Origin: Neotamlana sargassicola
GTDB taxonomy: Bacteria; Bacteroidota; Bacteroidia; Flavobacteriales; Flavobacteriaceae
Length of the DNA: 64,000 nt
Direction: 5' to 3'
Assembly (NCBI RefSeq): GCF_020523965.1
Contig: NZ_JAJAPX010000006.1
Location: 248,001 to 312,000, forward strand
Every line of letters begins with the position of its first letter. Positions within the stretch are counted from its first letter, which is position 1. Below the pieces are notes generated by a model. That model was not told the origin of the DNA, ran no database searches, and was given only the letters and a program-made list of their open reading frames with translations. The position numbers and the translations under genes are program-made. This document shows positions 36,474-44,910 of this stretch, in pieces.

Positions 36474-36496
36474 TTTCAAATTAAATTTTATTAAAA

Positions 36497-38014
36497 ATGA
36501 ACAAAAAAGTTATCTTAATGATACTTGATGGCTGGGGAAATTCTCCAGATCCAAAAGTTTCTGCTATAGACCATGCCAACACACCATTTATAGATTCGCT
36601 TTATAATAATTACCCTTATGCAACGCTTCGTACCGATGGCTTACACGTAGGTTTACCTGAAGGCCAAATGGGAAACAGCGAAGTAGGACACATGAATTTA
36701 GGAGCAGGACGAATTGTATATCAAGATTTAGTAAAAGTTAATTTAGCCGTTAAAAATAAAACACTAAATAACGAGCAGGTTTTAGTTGATGCCTTTAATT
36801 ATGCAAAAACAAACAATAGAGATGTGCACTTTTTAGGATTATTAAGCGACGGCGGTGTACATTCACATATCAATCATTTATTTGGTTTATTAGATGCAGC
36901 TGATGATTTTGGTTTAGAAAACACATATGTTCATGCCTTTACAGATGGTCGTGATGTTGATCCAAAATCTGGATACGGTTTTTTAACCGAACTAGAAGAA
37001 CATCTTGAAAAAGGTAAAGGAAAAATTGCTTCGGTAACAGGTCGTTATTACGCCATGGATCGTGATAAACGTTGGGAGCGTGTTAAATTAGCTTACGATG
37101 CTGTAGTAAAAGGTATTGGTGAAAAATCTAAAAACGTTACAAATTCTATTCAAAAGCAATATGATGATGACGTAACAGACGAGTTTATAAAACCTATAAT
37201 TATGGTTGATGAGAAGAATGAACCCGTTGCCAAAATTAAAGATGGTGATGTAGTTATATTCTTCAACTTTAGAACCGATCGTGGTCGTGAATTAACTGAA
37301 GCCTTGTCGCAAACAGATTTTCATGAGCAAAACATGCACAAACTCGATTTGCATTATGTAACGCTTACTAATTATGACGATACCTATAAATATGTAAACG
37401 TAATTTTTAATAAAGAAAATTTAAAAGAAACTTTAGGTGAAGTACTTTCTAAAAACGGTAAAAAACAAATTCGTATTGCAGAAACCGAAAAGTATCCTCA
37501 TGTAACCTTTTTCTTTTCAGGAGGTCAAGAAGCTGAATTTGAAGGGGAATCCCGAATTTTACGAAACTCACCAAAAGTAGCAACTTACGATTTAAAACCT
37601 GAAATGAGTGCTTTCGAGTTAAAAGATGCCTTAATACCAGAATTACAAAAAGGCGAAACCGATTTTGTATGTTTAAACTTTGCAAATGGCGATATGGTAG
37701 GCCATACTGGAGTTATGGAAGCAGCTGTAAAAGCTTGTGAAGCTGTAGATGAATGTGTAAAAGAAGTTATCACAACTGCTTTAGAAAACGATTACACTAC
37801 TATTGTAATTGCAGACCACGGTAACTGTGAAACTATGATAAACCCAGATGGTTCACCAAATACAGCGCACACAACAAATCCGGTGCCAATTATTTTAGTA
37901 GATAAAGACATTAAGGAAATTAAAGACGGCATTTTAGGTGATGTAGCTCCAACTATTTTAAAGTTGATAGGCGTGCCACAACCAGAGGCCATGACACAAC
38001 ATCCGTTAGTTTAA
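36497..38014 (+). CDS. gpmI: 2,3-bisphosphoglycerate-independent phosphoglycerate mutase
   Basis: Mn-dependent glycolytic enzyme interconverting 3- and 2-phosphoglycerate. The 505 residues match the family length. MILDGWG opens the phosphatase-like domain, the nucleophilic serine is in MGNSEVGHMNLGAGR, the transferase domain shows TDGRDVDPKSG and GRYYAMDRDKRWER, and metal ligands return in VCLNFANGDMVGHTG and VIADHGNCE. The HAD hydrolase gene follows 34 bases downstream. Confidence 0.97.
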   Translation: MNKKVILMILDGWGNSPDPKVSAIDHANTPFIDSLYNNYPYATLRTDGLHVGLPEGQMGNSEVGHMNLGAGRIVYQDLVKVNLAVKNKTLNNEQVLVDAFNYAKTNNRDVHFLGLLSDGGVHSHINHLFGLLDAADDFGLENTYVHAFTDGRDVDPKSGYGFLTELEEHLEKGKGKIASVTGRYYAMDRDKRWERVKLAYDAVVKGIGEKSKNVTNSIQKQYDDDVTDEFIKPIIMVDEKNEPVAKIKDGDVVIFFNFRTDRGRELTEALSQTDFHEQNMHKLDLHYVTLTNYDDTYKYVNVIFNKENLKETLGEVLSKNGKKQIRIAETEKYPHVTFFFSGGQEAEFEGESRILRNSPKVATYDLKPEMSAFELKDALIPELQKGETDFVCLNFANGDMVGHTGVMEAAVKACEAVDECVKEVITTALENDYTTIVIADHGNCETMINPDGSPNTAHTTNPVPIILVDKDIKEIKDGILGDVAPTILKLIGVPQPEAMTQHPLV

Positions 38015-38048
38015 TTTATAACAATACCGCAACCCTAAGTCCGTTTCA

Positions 38049-38453
38049 ATGAATTTAAATAAACAATTAATTATTGCTGTCGATTTTGACGGCACTATTG
38101 TAGAGGATGCCTACCCAAAAATAGGAAAACCAAAAATTTTTGCATTTGAAACCTTAAAAAAACTTCAAAGTGAAGGGCATCGTCTTATTTTATGGACTTA
38201 TAGACATGGTGAACGACTTAACGAAGCCGTAAAGTTTTGTGAAGATAATGGTATTTTCTTCTATGCCATTAACAATAGTTTTCCAGAAGAAAAATTTAGC
38301 AACGACGCTAGTAGAAAAATAAACGCCGATGTTTTTATTGATGATAGAAACATTGGCGGCTTTATAGGTTGGGGTAAAATTTATCAAATTATTACCAACG
38401 AAACACCCAATATTCCCGAAAAGAAAAAAGGCTTTTTAGGTTTATTTAAATAG
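38049..38453 (+). CDS. HAD-superfamily hydrolase, BT0820-like
   Basis: A 134-residue minimal HAD protein without a cap domain. Motif I is AVDFDGTIVED with both aspartates, motif II lies at LILWTYRHGERL, and motif IV is VFIDDRNIGG. It resembles the small BT0820/PolyA-end-processing-like HADs of Bacteroidota. The substrate is unknown. It is probably cotranscribed with gpmI. Confidence 0.85.
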   Translation: MNLNKQLIIAVDFDGTIVEDAYPKIGKPKIFAFETLKKLQSEGHRLILWTYRHGERLNEAVKFCEDNGIFFYAINNSFPEEKFSNDASRKINADVFIDDRNIGGFIGWGKIYQIITNETPNIPEKKKGFLGLFK

Positions 38454-38472
38454 CCTAATCGTAACAATATTG

Positions 38473-38480
38473 TATCTTTG
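38473..38480 (+). promoter_or_regulatory. -7 box TATCTTTG of map
   Basis: Exact match 19 bases before the map ATG at 38499. It overlaps an in-frame TTG at 38478, which is therefore not the start. Confidence 0.6.
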
Positions 38481-38498
38481 CCTTTTATTTTTAAAACC

Positions 38499-39317
38499 AT
38501 GATAGTAGTAAAAACAAAAGAAGAGATCGAGTTAATGAGAGAAAGCGCCCTAATAGTTTCTAAAACTTTAGGCGTTTTAGCAAAAGAAATAAAACCTGGG
38601 GTTACTACCCTACAATTAGATAAAATTGCAGAAGAACATATACGCGATCATGGTGCTATTCCTGGTTTTTTAGGACTTTACGATTTTCCAAACACTTTAT
38701 GCATGAGCCCAAACCAACAAGTGGTTCATGGCATACCTAACGATAAACCTTTAGAAGAAGGCGATATTATATCGATAGATTGTGGTGCTTTAAAAAATGA
38801 TTTTTATGGCGATCATGCCTACACTTTTGCTGTAGGTGAAATTGATGCCGAAACCGAAAAACTTTTACAAGTAACCAAAGAATCTCTTTATGTTGGTATT
38901 CGCGAATTTAAAGCCAATAACCGTGTTGGCGATGTTGGTTATGCCATCCAGAAATATTGCGAAGACCATGGCTATGGCGTAGTTCGTGAACTTGTGGGCC
39001 ACGGCTTAGGTAAAAAAATGCATGAAGACCCAGAAATGCCAAATTACGGCAAACGTGGTAGAGGCAAAAAATTTGTTGAAGGTATGGTAGTTGCAATAGA
39101 ACCTATGATTAATTTAGGAACGCATCGCATAAAACAACACAGCGATGGTTGGACTATTACAACCAGAGACAATAAACCAAGTGCGCATTTTGAGCACGAC
39201 GTTGCTTTAGTTGATGGAAAGCCAGAGTTACTATCTACCTTTGCTTACATATATGATGCATTAGGAATAAAAAGTGACGAAGAAAACGAATTTAGACAAG
39301 AAGCATTAGTTTTATAA
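38499..39317 (+). CDS. map: Methionine aminopeptidase, type I
   Basis: Removes the initiator methionine from nascent proteins. From the ATG at 38499 the product has 272 residues (MIVVKTKEEIELMRESALIV). The five metal ligands are recognisable: aspartates in SIDCGALKNDFYGDHAYTF, histidine in VGHGLGKKMHEDP, and glutamates in VAIEPMIN and HFEHDVALV. The DUF3050 gene starts one base after the stop. Confidence 0.96.
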   Translation: MIVVKTKEEIELMRESALIVSKTLGVLAKEIKPGVTTLQLDKIAEEHIRDHGAIPGFLGLYDFPNTLCMSPNQQVVHGIPNDKPLEEGDIISIDCGALKNDFYGDHAYTFAVGEIDAETEKLLQVTKESLYVGIREFKANNRVGDVGYAIQKYCEDHGYGVVRELVGHGLGKKMHEDPEMPNYGKRGRGKKFVEGMVVAIEPMINLGTHRIKQHSDGWTITTRDNKPSAHFEHDVALVDGKPELLSTFAYIYDALGIKSDEENEFRQEALVL

Positions 39318-39318
39318 C

Positions 39319-40101
39319 ATGACTTACATTCAAGATATACAAAAAGAGTTAGAACCTTTATTATCAGAATTAAACAATCATAAACTTTATAAAAATTTAC
39401 AAACTATTGATGATGTTAAAATCTTCATGGAACATCATGTTTTTGCGGTTTGGGATTTTATGTCTTTATTAAAAGCCCTGCAAAACAAATTAACATGCAC
39501 ATCATTGCCATGGACACCTGTTAAAACGCCATCGACAGCACGGTTTATAAACGAAATTGTTTTAGGTGAAGAAACCGATGTAAACGAGCTTGGTGAACCT
39601 AAAAGCCATTACGAAATGTACTTAGATGCCATGACGCAAATTGGTGCAAATACAAATCAAATTGAAGCTTTTGTAAAAAGTATTTACAATGGTATAACTA
39701 TAAAAGAAGCTTCAGAAGAAACTAAAGTTAACTTAGAAACTATAAAATTCGTTGAATTTACATTTAATGTTATTGCATCGGAAAAAGCACACCTAATTGC
39801 TTCTGCTTTTACTTTTGGACGAGAAGATTTAATTCCTGATATGTTTTTTCAAATTATAAACAAATCAGAAACTAAAGACAAATCCTATAGCAAATTAACT
39901 TATTACTTAGAGCGTCATATTGAATTAGATGGTGATGAACACGGGCCTTTATCATTAAAAATGATAGAAGAGCTTTGTGGAAATGACCAGACAAAATGGG
40001 ATGAAGTTAAAGAAATAGCTATTGAAGCGATTAAACAACGCATTGCTCTTTGGGATAATATTGCAAACTTAATAGAGGCTAATAAATCAATTTTAGCATA
40101 A
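39319..40101 (+). CDS. DUF3050 domain protein
   Basis: A 260-residue, mostly helical protein matching DUF3050 (IQKELEPLLSELNNHKLYKN, FMEHHVFAVWDFMSLLKALQ, IVLGEETDVNE). Histidines and acidic residues spread over the helices (EHH, ERHIELDGDEHGPLSL) suggest a di-iron-carboxylate, heme-oxygenase-like fold, which is an inference from pattern. Cotranscribed with map and the following methyltransferase (spacings 1 and 11 bases). Function unknown. Confidence 0.85.
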   Translation: MTYIQDIQKELEPLLSELNNHKLYKNLQTIDDVKIFMEHHVFAVWDFMSLLKALQNKLTCTSLPWTPVKTPSTARFINEIVLGEETDVNELGEPKSHYEMYLDAMTQIGANTNQIEAFVKSIYNGITIKEASEETKVNLETIKFVEFTFNVIASEKAHLIASAFTFGREDLIPDMFFQIINKSETKDKSYSKLTYYLERHIELDGDEHGPLSLKMIEELCGNDQTKWDEVKEIAIEAIKQRIALWDNIANLIEANKSILA

Positions 40102-40112
40102 TAATTTACCTT

Positions 40113-40880
40113 TTGAAATCTCTTTTTAAGCTCATATTAAACCTAATACCAAGGCCTTTATTAATTAGGTTAAGTTATTTAGCAAAACCGTTTTTGGCTT
40201 TAATATTAAAAGGAGATAGATACACCGATCCTATTGATGGTAAAAGTTTTAAATCGTTTTTAGCTTACGGTTATGTAAAACAGCGCGAAAATATTTTATC
40301 GCCCTCCACTCTATCTTTAGAAAGACATAGATTGTTATGGCTGTTTTTAAAAAATGAAACCGATTTTTTTTCAGCAAATAAAAAAGTACTTCATTTTGCA
40401 CCAGAACAATGCTTTTTAAAACGTTTTAAAGCTTTAAAAAACATAGAATATACGACAACAGATTTACTTTCACCTATTGCCGATGTAAAAGCAGACATTT
40501 GCGATTTACCTTTTAAAGATAATAGCTACGATATTATTTTCTGTAATCATGTTTTAGAACATATTCCAGACGATACAAAGGCTATGCAAGAATTATTTCG
40601 TGTGATGAAGCCAGGTGGATGGGGCATTTTTCAGATTCCACAAGATTTGAATCGTGAAGTAACTTTTGAAGATGATTCCATTACGGACAAAGCCGAACGT
40701 GCTAAAATTTTTGGACAATACGACCATGTTCGCGTTTACGGTAAAGATTACTTTGACAAACTTAGAAGTATTGGTTTTATTGTTGAAGAAGTAGATTATA
40801 CAGCTAAACTAACTAAAGAAGACATCGATAAATATCGTTTAGCAAAAGATGAAATCATTCCTTTAGTTCGAAAAAATTAA
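40113..40880 (+). CDS. SAM-dependent methyltransferase (class I)
   Basis: A 255-residue protein starting at TTG (MKSLFKLILNLIPRPLLIRL). The Rossmann-type domain is seen from KVLHFAPEQCFLKRF through DLLSPIADVKADICDLPF, the post-motif IIFCNHVLEHIPDDTKAMQE and MKPGGWGIFQIP. These are the marks of the methyltransferase-11 group. The substrate is not predictable. It sits in the map-DUF3050-DUF423 run. Confidence 0.87.
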   Translation: MKSLFKLILNLIPRPLLIRLSYLAKPFLALILKGDRYTDPIDGKSFKSFLAYGYVKQRENILSPSTLSLERHRLLWLFLKNETDFFSANKKVLHFAPEQCFLKRFKALKNIEYTTTDLLSPIADVKADICDLPFKDNSYDIIFCNHVLEHIPDDTKAMQELFRVMKPGGWGIFQIPQDLNREVTFEDDSITDKAERAKIFGQYDHVRVYGKDYFDKLRSIGFIVEEVDYTAKLTKEDIDKYRLAKDEIIPLVRKN

Positions 40881-40886
40881 ACCAAC

Positions 40887-41255
40887 ATGACACAACAAGT
40901 TTTTATTATTACAGGTGCTTTATTCGGAATGCTAGCCATTATACTTGGTGCTTTTGGTGCTCATGCTTTAAAGAAAACACTCTCTGAAGATCAACTTAAA
41001 AGTTTTGAAACCGGTGTAAAATACCAAATGTACCATGCCATTGTTTTATTACTTCTTGGTTTTAATTTTCAGTTTTCAACTTCAGCAATGTATTGGTGTT
41101 TTACCATAGGAATTATTCTATTTTCCTTTAGTATTTATGGTTTAGTTTTAAGCGATGCTAAAGGGAAGAAATTAAAATTTTTAGGGCCAATTACGCCTAT
41201 TGGAGGTTTACTTTTTGTAGCTGGTTGGTTATTAATAATTTTGCAAGCTCTTTAA
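40887..41255 (+). CDS. DUF423 integral membrane protein
   Basis: A 122-residue protein with four predicted transmembrane helices (GALFGMLAIILGAFGAHALK, YHAIVLLLLGFNF, YWCFTIGIILFSFSIYGLVL, GGLLFVAGWLLIILQAL). The family motif GAFGAHALK is exact. Function is unknown across bacteria. The gene ends eight bases from the convergent apbE stop. Confidence 0.93.
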   Translation: MTQQVFIITGALFGMLAIILGAFGAHALKKTLSEDQLKSFETGVKYQMYHAIVLLLLGFNFQFSTSAMYWCFTIGIILFSFSIYGLVLSDAKGKKLKFLGPITPIGGLLFVAGWLLIILQAL

Positions 41256-41263
41256 GCTTACAA

Positions 41264-42238
41264 TTATTCTGGAAAACCATTTAAAGCAAGTGTTTCAATT
41301 TCATTATTTTCATTTTCAAAAATTAAAAACACTTTTAATTCGGGGTGATGTTTTAAAAACTCTTTAATTTTATTTACACCCATGGCTTGAAATGCAGTTG
41401 CGTATGCATCAGCAATCATACACTCGCTTGCAATTACAGAAACGCTTAGCACATTGGTTTTAGTTGGATAGCCCGTTTTAGTATCGATAATATGCGCGTA
41501 ACGGTTACCATTATCATCAATTTTAAATTTACGGTATGTTCCAGAAGTTGCCATAGCTTTATTGAGCAATTGTACAGTTTTCAAAATCGATTGCTCCCCA
41601 TTAAAGTTAGGATTTTCAACCCCGATACGCCATTCCTTATTTTTTTCTATATTTTTTCCGTGTACTCTAACCTCTCCTCCAATTTCAACTAAATAATTAG
41701 CTATATTTTTAGATTCTAAAAACTCTCCAACAACATCAACACCATACCCTTTCGCTATAGCATTAAAATCGATAAAAGCATCTTTGGGCTTGGTAATTTC
41801 ATTATTAATTTTAAAAATTTTATCAAACCCAACCGACTGCATTAAGCTATCTATAATTAAACTATCTACACTAATAATATTATGCTCAGAACCAAAACTC
41901 CAAGCATTAACCATGGCTCCTATGGTTGGATCAAAAGCACCATCTGTATTATAAAAAATGGCTTTTGAAGCCTTAAAGACCTTATTAAAATAAGTATCTG
42001 TTTTAACGGCTTCACCCCTATTTATTTTTGAAATTATGGAATTTACCTGATAGTTTGAAAGCGAATTATTTATTTGGCCAAACAAACTATCTATTTCATT
42101 AGAGAAATTAATATCAGAATCATAAATAATAGAATACGTTGTGCCAAATACCGCCCCCTGAAGTTTTATGTTTTTACCTTGCTCTGTTTTACAATTAAAA
42201 ACTACGAAACAAATAATTAATAAAAAGACTTTTTTCAT
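41264..42238 (-). CDS. apbE: FAD:protein FMN transferase, lipoprotein
   Basis: A 324-residue periplasmic flavin transferase anchored by a lipoprotein signal (LLIICFVVFNCKTEQ). It splits FAD and attaches FMN to a threonine of client proteins. Family blocks DAFIDFNAIAKGYGVDVVGE, VEIGGEVRVHGKN, MATSGTYRKF and YAHIIDTKTGYPT are present. The obvious clients are NqrB and NqrC encoded at 50872-52855. It is directly followed, with zero spacing, by the 125-residue gene transcribed ahead of it. Confidence 0.94.
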   Translation of the reverse strand: MKKVFLLIICFVVFNCKTEQGKNIKLQGAVFGTTYSIIYDSDINFSNEIDSLFGQINNSLSNYQVNSIISKINRGEAVKTDTYFNKVFKASKAIFYNTDGAFDPTIGAMVNAWSFGSEHNIISVDSLIIDSLMQSVGFDKIFKINNEITKPKDAFIDFNAIAKGYGVDVVGEFLESKNIANYLVEIGGEVRVHGKNIEKNKEWRIGVENPNFNGEQSILKTVQLLNKAMATSGTYRKFKIDDNGNRYAHIIDTKTGYPTKTNVLSVSVIASECMIADAYATAFQAMGVNKIKEFLKHHPELKVFLIFENENNEIETLALNGFPE

Positions 42239-42616
42239 TTAATTTAGGTTAGTTTCTAGAACTTGAATACCACTGTATTGTAACAAATATTCTTCATCTA
42301 AATAAATAGGTGTTTTAGCATCGTCCTTACTACCTAATCCTACACCAGCATATAATACTTTTGCATTATTTTCTCTGGCATGTTTTTTAAAGGTTTCCAT
42401 CCAAACCACATTATAATTATTTGGGTTTTCGGGTAAAATTACAGCTCTTACAATTACAAAATAATACTGACTGTTTTTATCTATGCAAACAAACTGAGGA
42501 TGTTTTTTAAGCTTACTATTTACCGCCACAAACTCAAAACCACGTTGTTCTAAATCTTTCCCAACATGATTCATTGCTAGATTATGTAATTCTTGTTCCG
42601 TGAGTGGCTTCTTCAT
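42239..42616 (-). CDS. Conserved flavobacterial protein paired with apbE
   Basis: A 125-residue cytoplasmic protein (LTEQELHNLAMNHVGKDLEQ, FEFVAVNSKLKKHPQFVCID, VLYAGVGLGSKDDAKTPIYL). I recall homologues labelled 'Na+-translocating NADH-quinone reductase subunit F' in databases, but it has neither ferredoxin nor FAD/NADH domains, and the genuine nqrF is at 48117. The fold resembles a restriction-endonuclease-like or Holliday-resolvase-like alpha/beta protein only vaguely. Zero spacing to apbE implies one transcript and perhaps a role in Nqr assembly. Confidence 0.75.
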   Translation of the reverse strand: MKKPLTEQELHNLAMNHVGKDLEQRGFEFVAVNSKLKKHPQFVCIDKNSQYYFVIVRAVILPENPNNYNVVWMETFKKHARENNAKVLYAGVGLGSKDDAKTPIYLDEEYLLQYSGIQVLETNLN

Positions 42617-42620
42617 AGCG

Positions 42621-42628
42621 CAAAAATA
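42621..42628 (-). promoter_or_regulatory. -7 box TATTTTTG four bases before the start codon
   Basis: On the minus strand TATTTTTG is followed by CGCT and then ATG (complement of 42614-42616), so the apbE operon transcript would be essentially leaderless. Confidence 0.45.
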
Positions 42629-42703
42629 AAAATATTTTTTTTGATGATTATGATGACATTTTAAAAATATTTCGATGATTTATAAATTAAAGCAATTAAA
42701 ATT

Positions 42704-43482
42704 ATGAAATATTTAAAACTACTAAGCGGCATAACACTAATTATAAACCTATTAGGGTGCAGCACTAACATATCTGGAAACACTAACAATTTAACTGGTT
42801 TTACTTCGCCAGATAATTGTCCGCAACTACCAGCAGACCCAACATCGGCATATTGGGAATACGGCAAAGGAAAACCAATTCCATTATTCGAACAACCTAT
42901 ATTGCAAAATCCGCAAGCCAGATTCTCGTGCGCACATGGCAACTTAGGTATGCCACCATTAACACCTCCATAAGGTTATACCGCTGTAAATTATGCTAAC
43001 CCAAACACTAATTCGTTTGGTGTTAACATAATTCGAAACAATGACGCTGCTGTTTGGCGTTATGTACCTACGTCGTCATATCCTTCAAATTTTGATAGTT
43101 TAAGCATTTTAAATATTGAAATTAATAACGTAACCAACGCATTTGGGTTTAACGGAAACTACAACATTCTATGTGAATTAGAGCCCATAATATTTATTGA
43201 GAATGGAGTATTTAGAGTTACAAGAGCCCGCATTATAGGGTTTAATAATACCCGTGCTTTAAAATTGATTCTGCCTTGTATTTAGAGAGCTTACCAACGG
43301 CTAGTCTAACCCATGTCGTTGCAGCAGGCCTAGTTACCGAGTATGACAACTTGTTTATGAATATATTTTTGCCATTACACTTTCAACTTTATCCAAAAGA
43401 AGGAAGTCCATTATCGGACAGAGATAATGACGGTGTAGCAGATATTTTTAACAGTGCCCCAGACAACCCCAACGTACAATAA
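42704..43482 (+). pseudogene. Broken lipoprotein gene (one nonsense codon, one frameshift)
   Basis: The intact ancestor would encode about 259 residues: lipoprotein signal (LLSGITLIINLLGC), DNCPQLPADPTSAYWEYGKG, a beta-rich middle (NSFGVNIIRNNDAAVWRYVP, FGFNGNYNILCELEP) and a thrombospondin-3-like calcium motif (SDRDNDGVADIFNSAPDNPN). A TAA at 42971-42973 interrupts the frame after 89 residues, probably from CAA. Near 43268 one T is missing from AAATTGATTCT, shifting the frame before DSALYLESLPTASLTHVVAA. The total length, 779 bases, fits a single-base deletion from 780. It leads the decayed sigma/CHAT locus. I do not recognise a family. Confidence 0.85.
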
Positions 43483-43587
43483 TACCTGTTTAAATAAGAA
43501 AAAAGTAGATAAACGAAATTATAAACCTTTTAGTAGTAATGTATTTGTTCTAAATTGATTAAGTTGTATATTTCCTTAGCTATTAAC

Positions 43588-44170
43588 ATGAGGAAATCTA
43601 TACATGCATTAAGTCAAACCGAACTTATTAATGCTTTAAAAATAAACGATTCATATATTTTAAAGCAATTTTACACGTTACATTATAAAAAAATTGAAGC
43701 ATTAGTTTTAAAAAATAGTGGCATAACAGAATATACCAAAGATGTTTACCAAGGTGCTTTTTTAACTGTTTTGCCCCAAACAGCTAAAGCCGACAAGTTT
43801 GTACCAAAAAAACGAAACCGCTTTACAAGGTTATTTATACAGTATTGCAAAAAACAAATGGACCGATGTTTTACAACCGAAAAACTTTAAAAATGCCAAT
43901 AAATTAAACGAATTAACCTTAAACGAAACGCACGATAACAATAATGATGATGCCTTGACAAAGCAAAACCTAAAATTAAAAGCGGTTATGGTTGCATTTA
44001 AAAATTTACGACAACCATGTAAACAACTATTGGCCGATTATTATTTTGATAAAAAGTCGTTAAAACAAATTGCGCTACATTTTAAAATTGAAGAAAATAC
44101 AGCACGTAATAAAAAATATCGTTGTATAGAGAAATTAAGAAACATGGTTATGGCACAAAAAAAACAATAA
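43588..44170 (+). pseudogene. Frameshifted ECF-like sigma factor gene
   Basis: Two overlapping frames together make one sigma-70 family protein of ~194 residues. The first (from ATG 43588) covers region 2.1-2.2 (LKQFYTLHYKKIEALVLK, DVYQGAFLTVLPQTAKADKF). The second continues with NETALQGYLYSIAKNKWTD (region 2.3-2.4) and region 4 (KKSLKQIALHFKIEENTARN). The frame changes at the A7 tract 43806-43812; removing one A restores the family sequence KFVPKNETALQGYLYSIAKN. A +1 shift is needed, so it is not a canonical -1 slippery site. Two bases separate it from the TPR gene. Confidence 0.85.
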
Positions 44171-44171
44171 C

Positions 44172-44909
44172 TTGGAAGATAAAGAATACATATCAAAAGA
44201 ATTATTCGAAATTATAGAACGTTATATTAATGGTAATATGACGCTAAAAGAGCAGCAAGACATTAATCAGCTCATTGAGCTCGATGTTGACTTTAAAAGA
44301 AAGGTTGAAGAGGTAAAAACCTTTATTCATGATGTTGAAGCCCAAGCTTTAAAGGAAAAACTAGACGATTTTCATGAAACAGCCATAAATGAACCAAAAA
44401 TTTCAACAAAAAATACTTTAATGTATTTAAATTTAAAACGAATAGCTGTAGCTGCAGCCTTTGTTATTGGTTTAGGTAGTATTTGGTTTTTTAGCATTCC
44501 GCAAAACGAAAAATTATATGCAAAATATTATAAAAACGACCCTGGATTGCCAACAACCATAGGTAAGAGCAATAATTATGAATTTTACAATGCCATGGTT
44601 AAATACAAACAAGGTGATTACAAAAATGCCATTAAATCTTGGCAAGCATTAGTTGAAAAAAAACCAAAAAACGACACTTTAAATTATTTTATAGGAGTAG
44701 CACATTTGGCCAATAAAAGCGTAGATTCTGCCATACCGTTTTTAGAACGAACAGTACAATCTAAAAAAGAGTTTCCTTTAATTAACGAGGCAAATTATTA
44801 TTTAGGATTAGCTTATTTAAAGGAAGGAAATACAGAATTGGCAAAACAATTTTTAACTAAAAGTAATAACAACGTAAGTAAAGAATTACTTTTAAAACTC
44901 TCCGATTAA
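44172..44909 (+). CDS. Membrane TPR protein, anti-sigma-like
   Basis: A 245-residue protein starting at TTG one base after the sigma pseudogene. Its N-terminal ~85 residues are cytoplasmic and helical (YISKELFEIIERYINGNMTL), resembling the sigma-binding part of Bacteroidota anti-sigma factors. One transmembrane helix follows (IAVAAAFVIGLGSIWFF, ~93-109), then TPRs (YEFYNAMVKYKQGDYKNAIK, EANYYLGLAYLKEGNTELAK) outside. It is the only intact gene of the locus and would be the regulator of the broken sigma factor. One base separates it from the CHAT remnant. Confidence 0.8.
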   Translation: MEDKEYISKELFEIIERYINGNMTLKEQQDINQLIELDVDFKRKVEEVKTFIHDVEAQALKEKLDDFHETAINEPKISTKNTLMYLNLKRIAVAAAFVIGLGSIWFFSIPQNEKLYAKYYKNDPGLPTTIGKSNNYEFYNAMVKYKQGDYKNAIKSWQALVEKKPKNDTLNYFIGVAHLANKSVDSAIPFLERTVQSKKEFPLINEANYYLGLAYLKEGNTELAKQFLTKSNNNVSKELLLKLSD

Positions 44910-44910
44910 A

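Noticed and set aside
42239-42616. Authentic NqrF subunit
   Set aside because: It lacks the 2Fe-2S, FAD and NADH domains; the real nqrF is at 48117-49427.
42661-42942. 93-codon minus-strand frame opposite the broken lipoprotein
   Set aside because: The plus-strand frame has the lipobox and continues recognisably after its lesions; the antisense frame has no features.
43801-43813. Canonical -1 programmed frameshift (A AAA AAC) in the sigma gene
   Set aside because: The downstream frame is +1 (or -2) relative to the upstream one, so a -1 slip would not join them.
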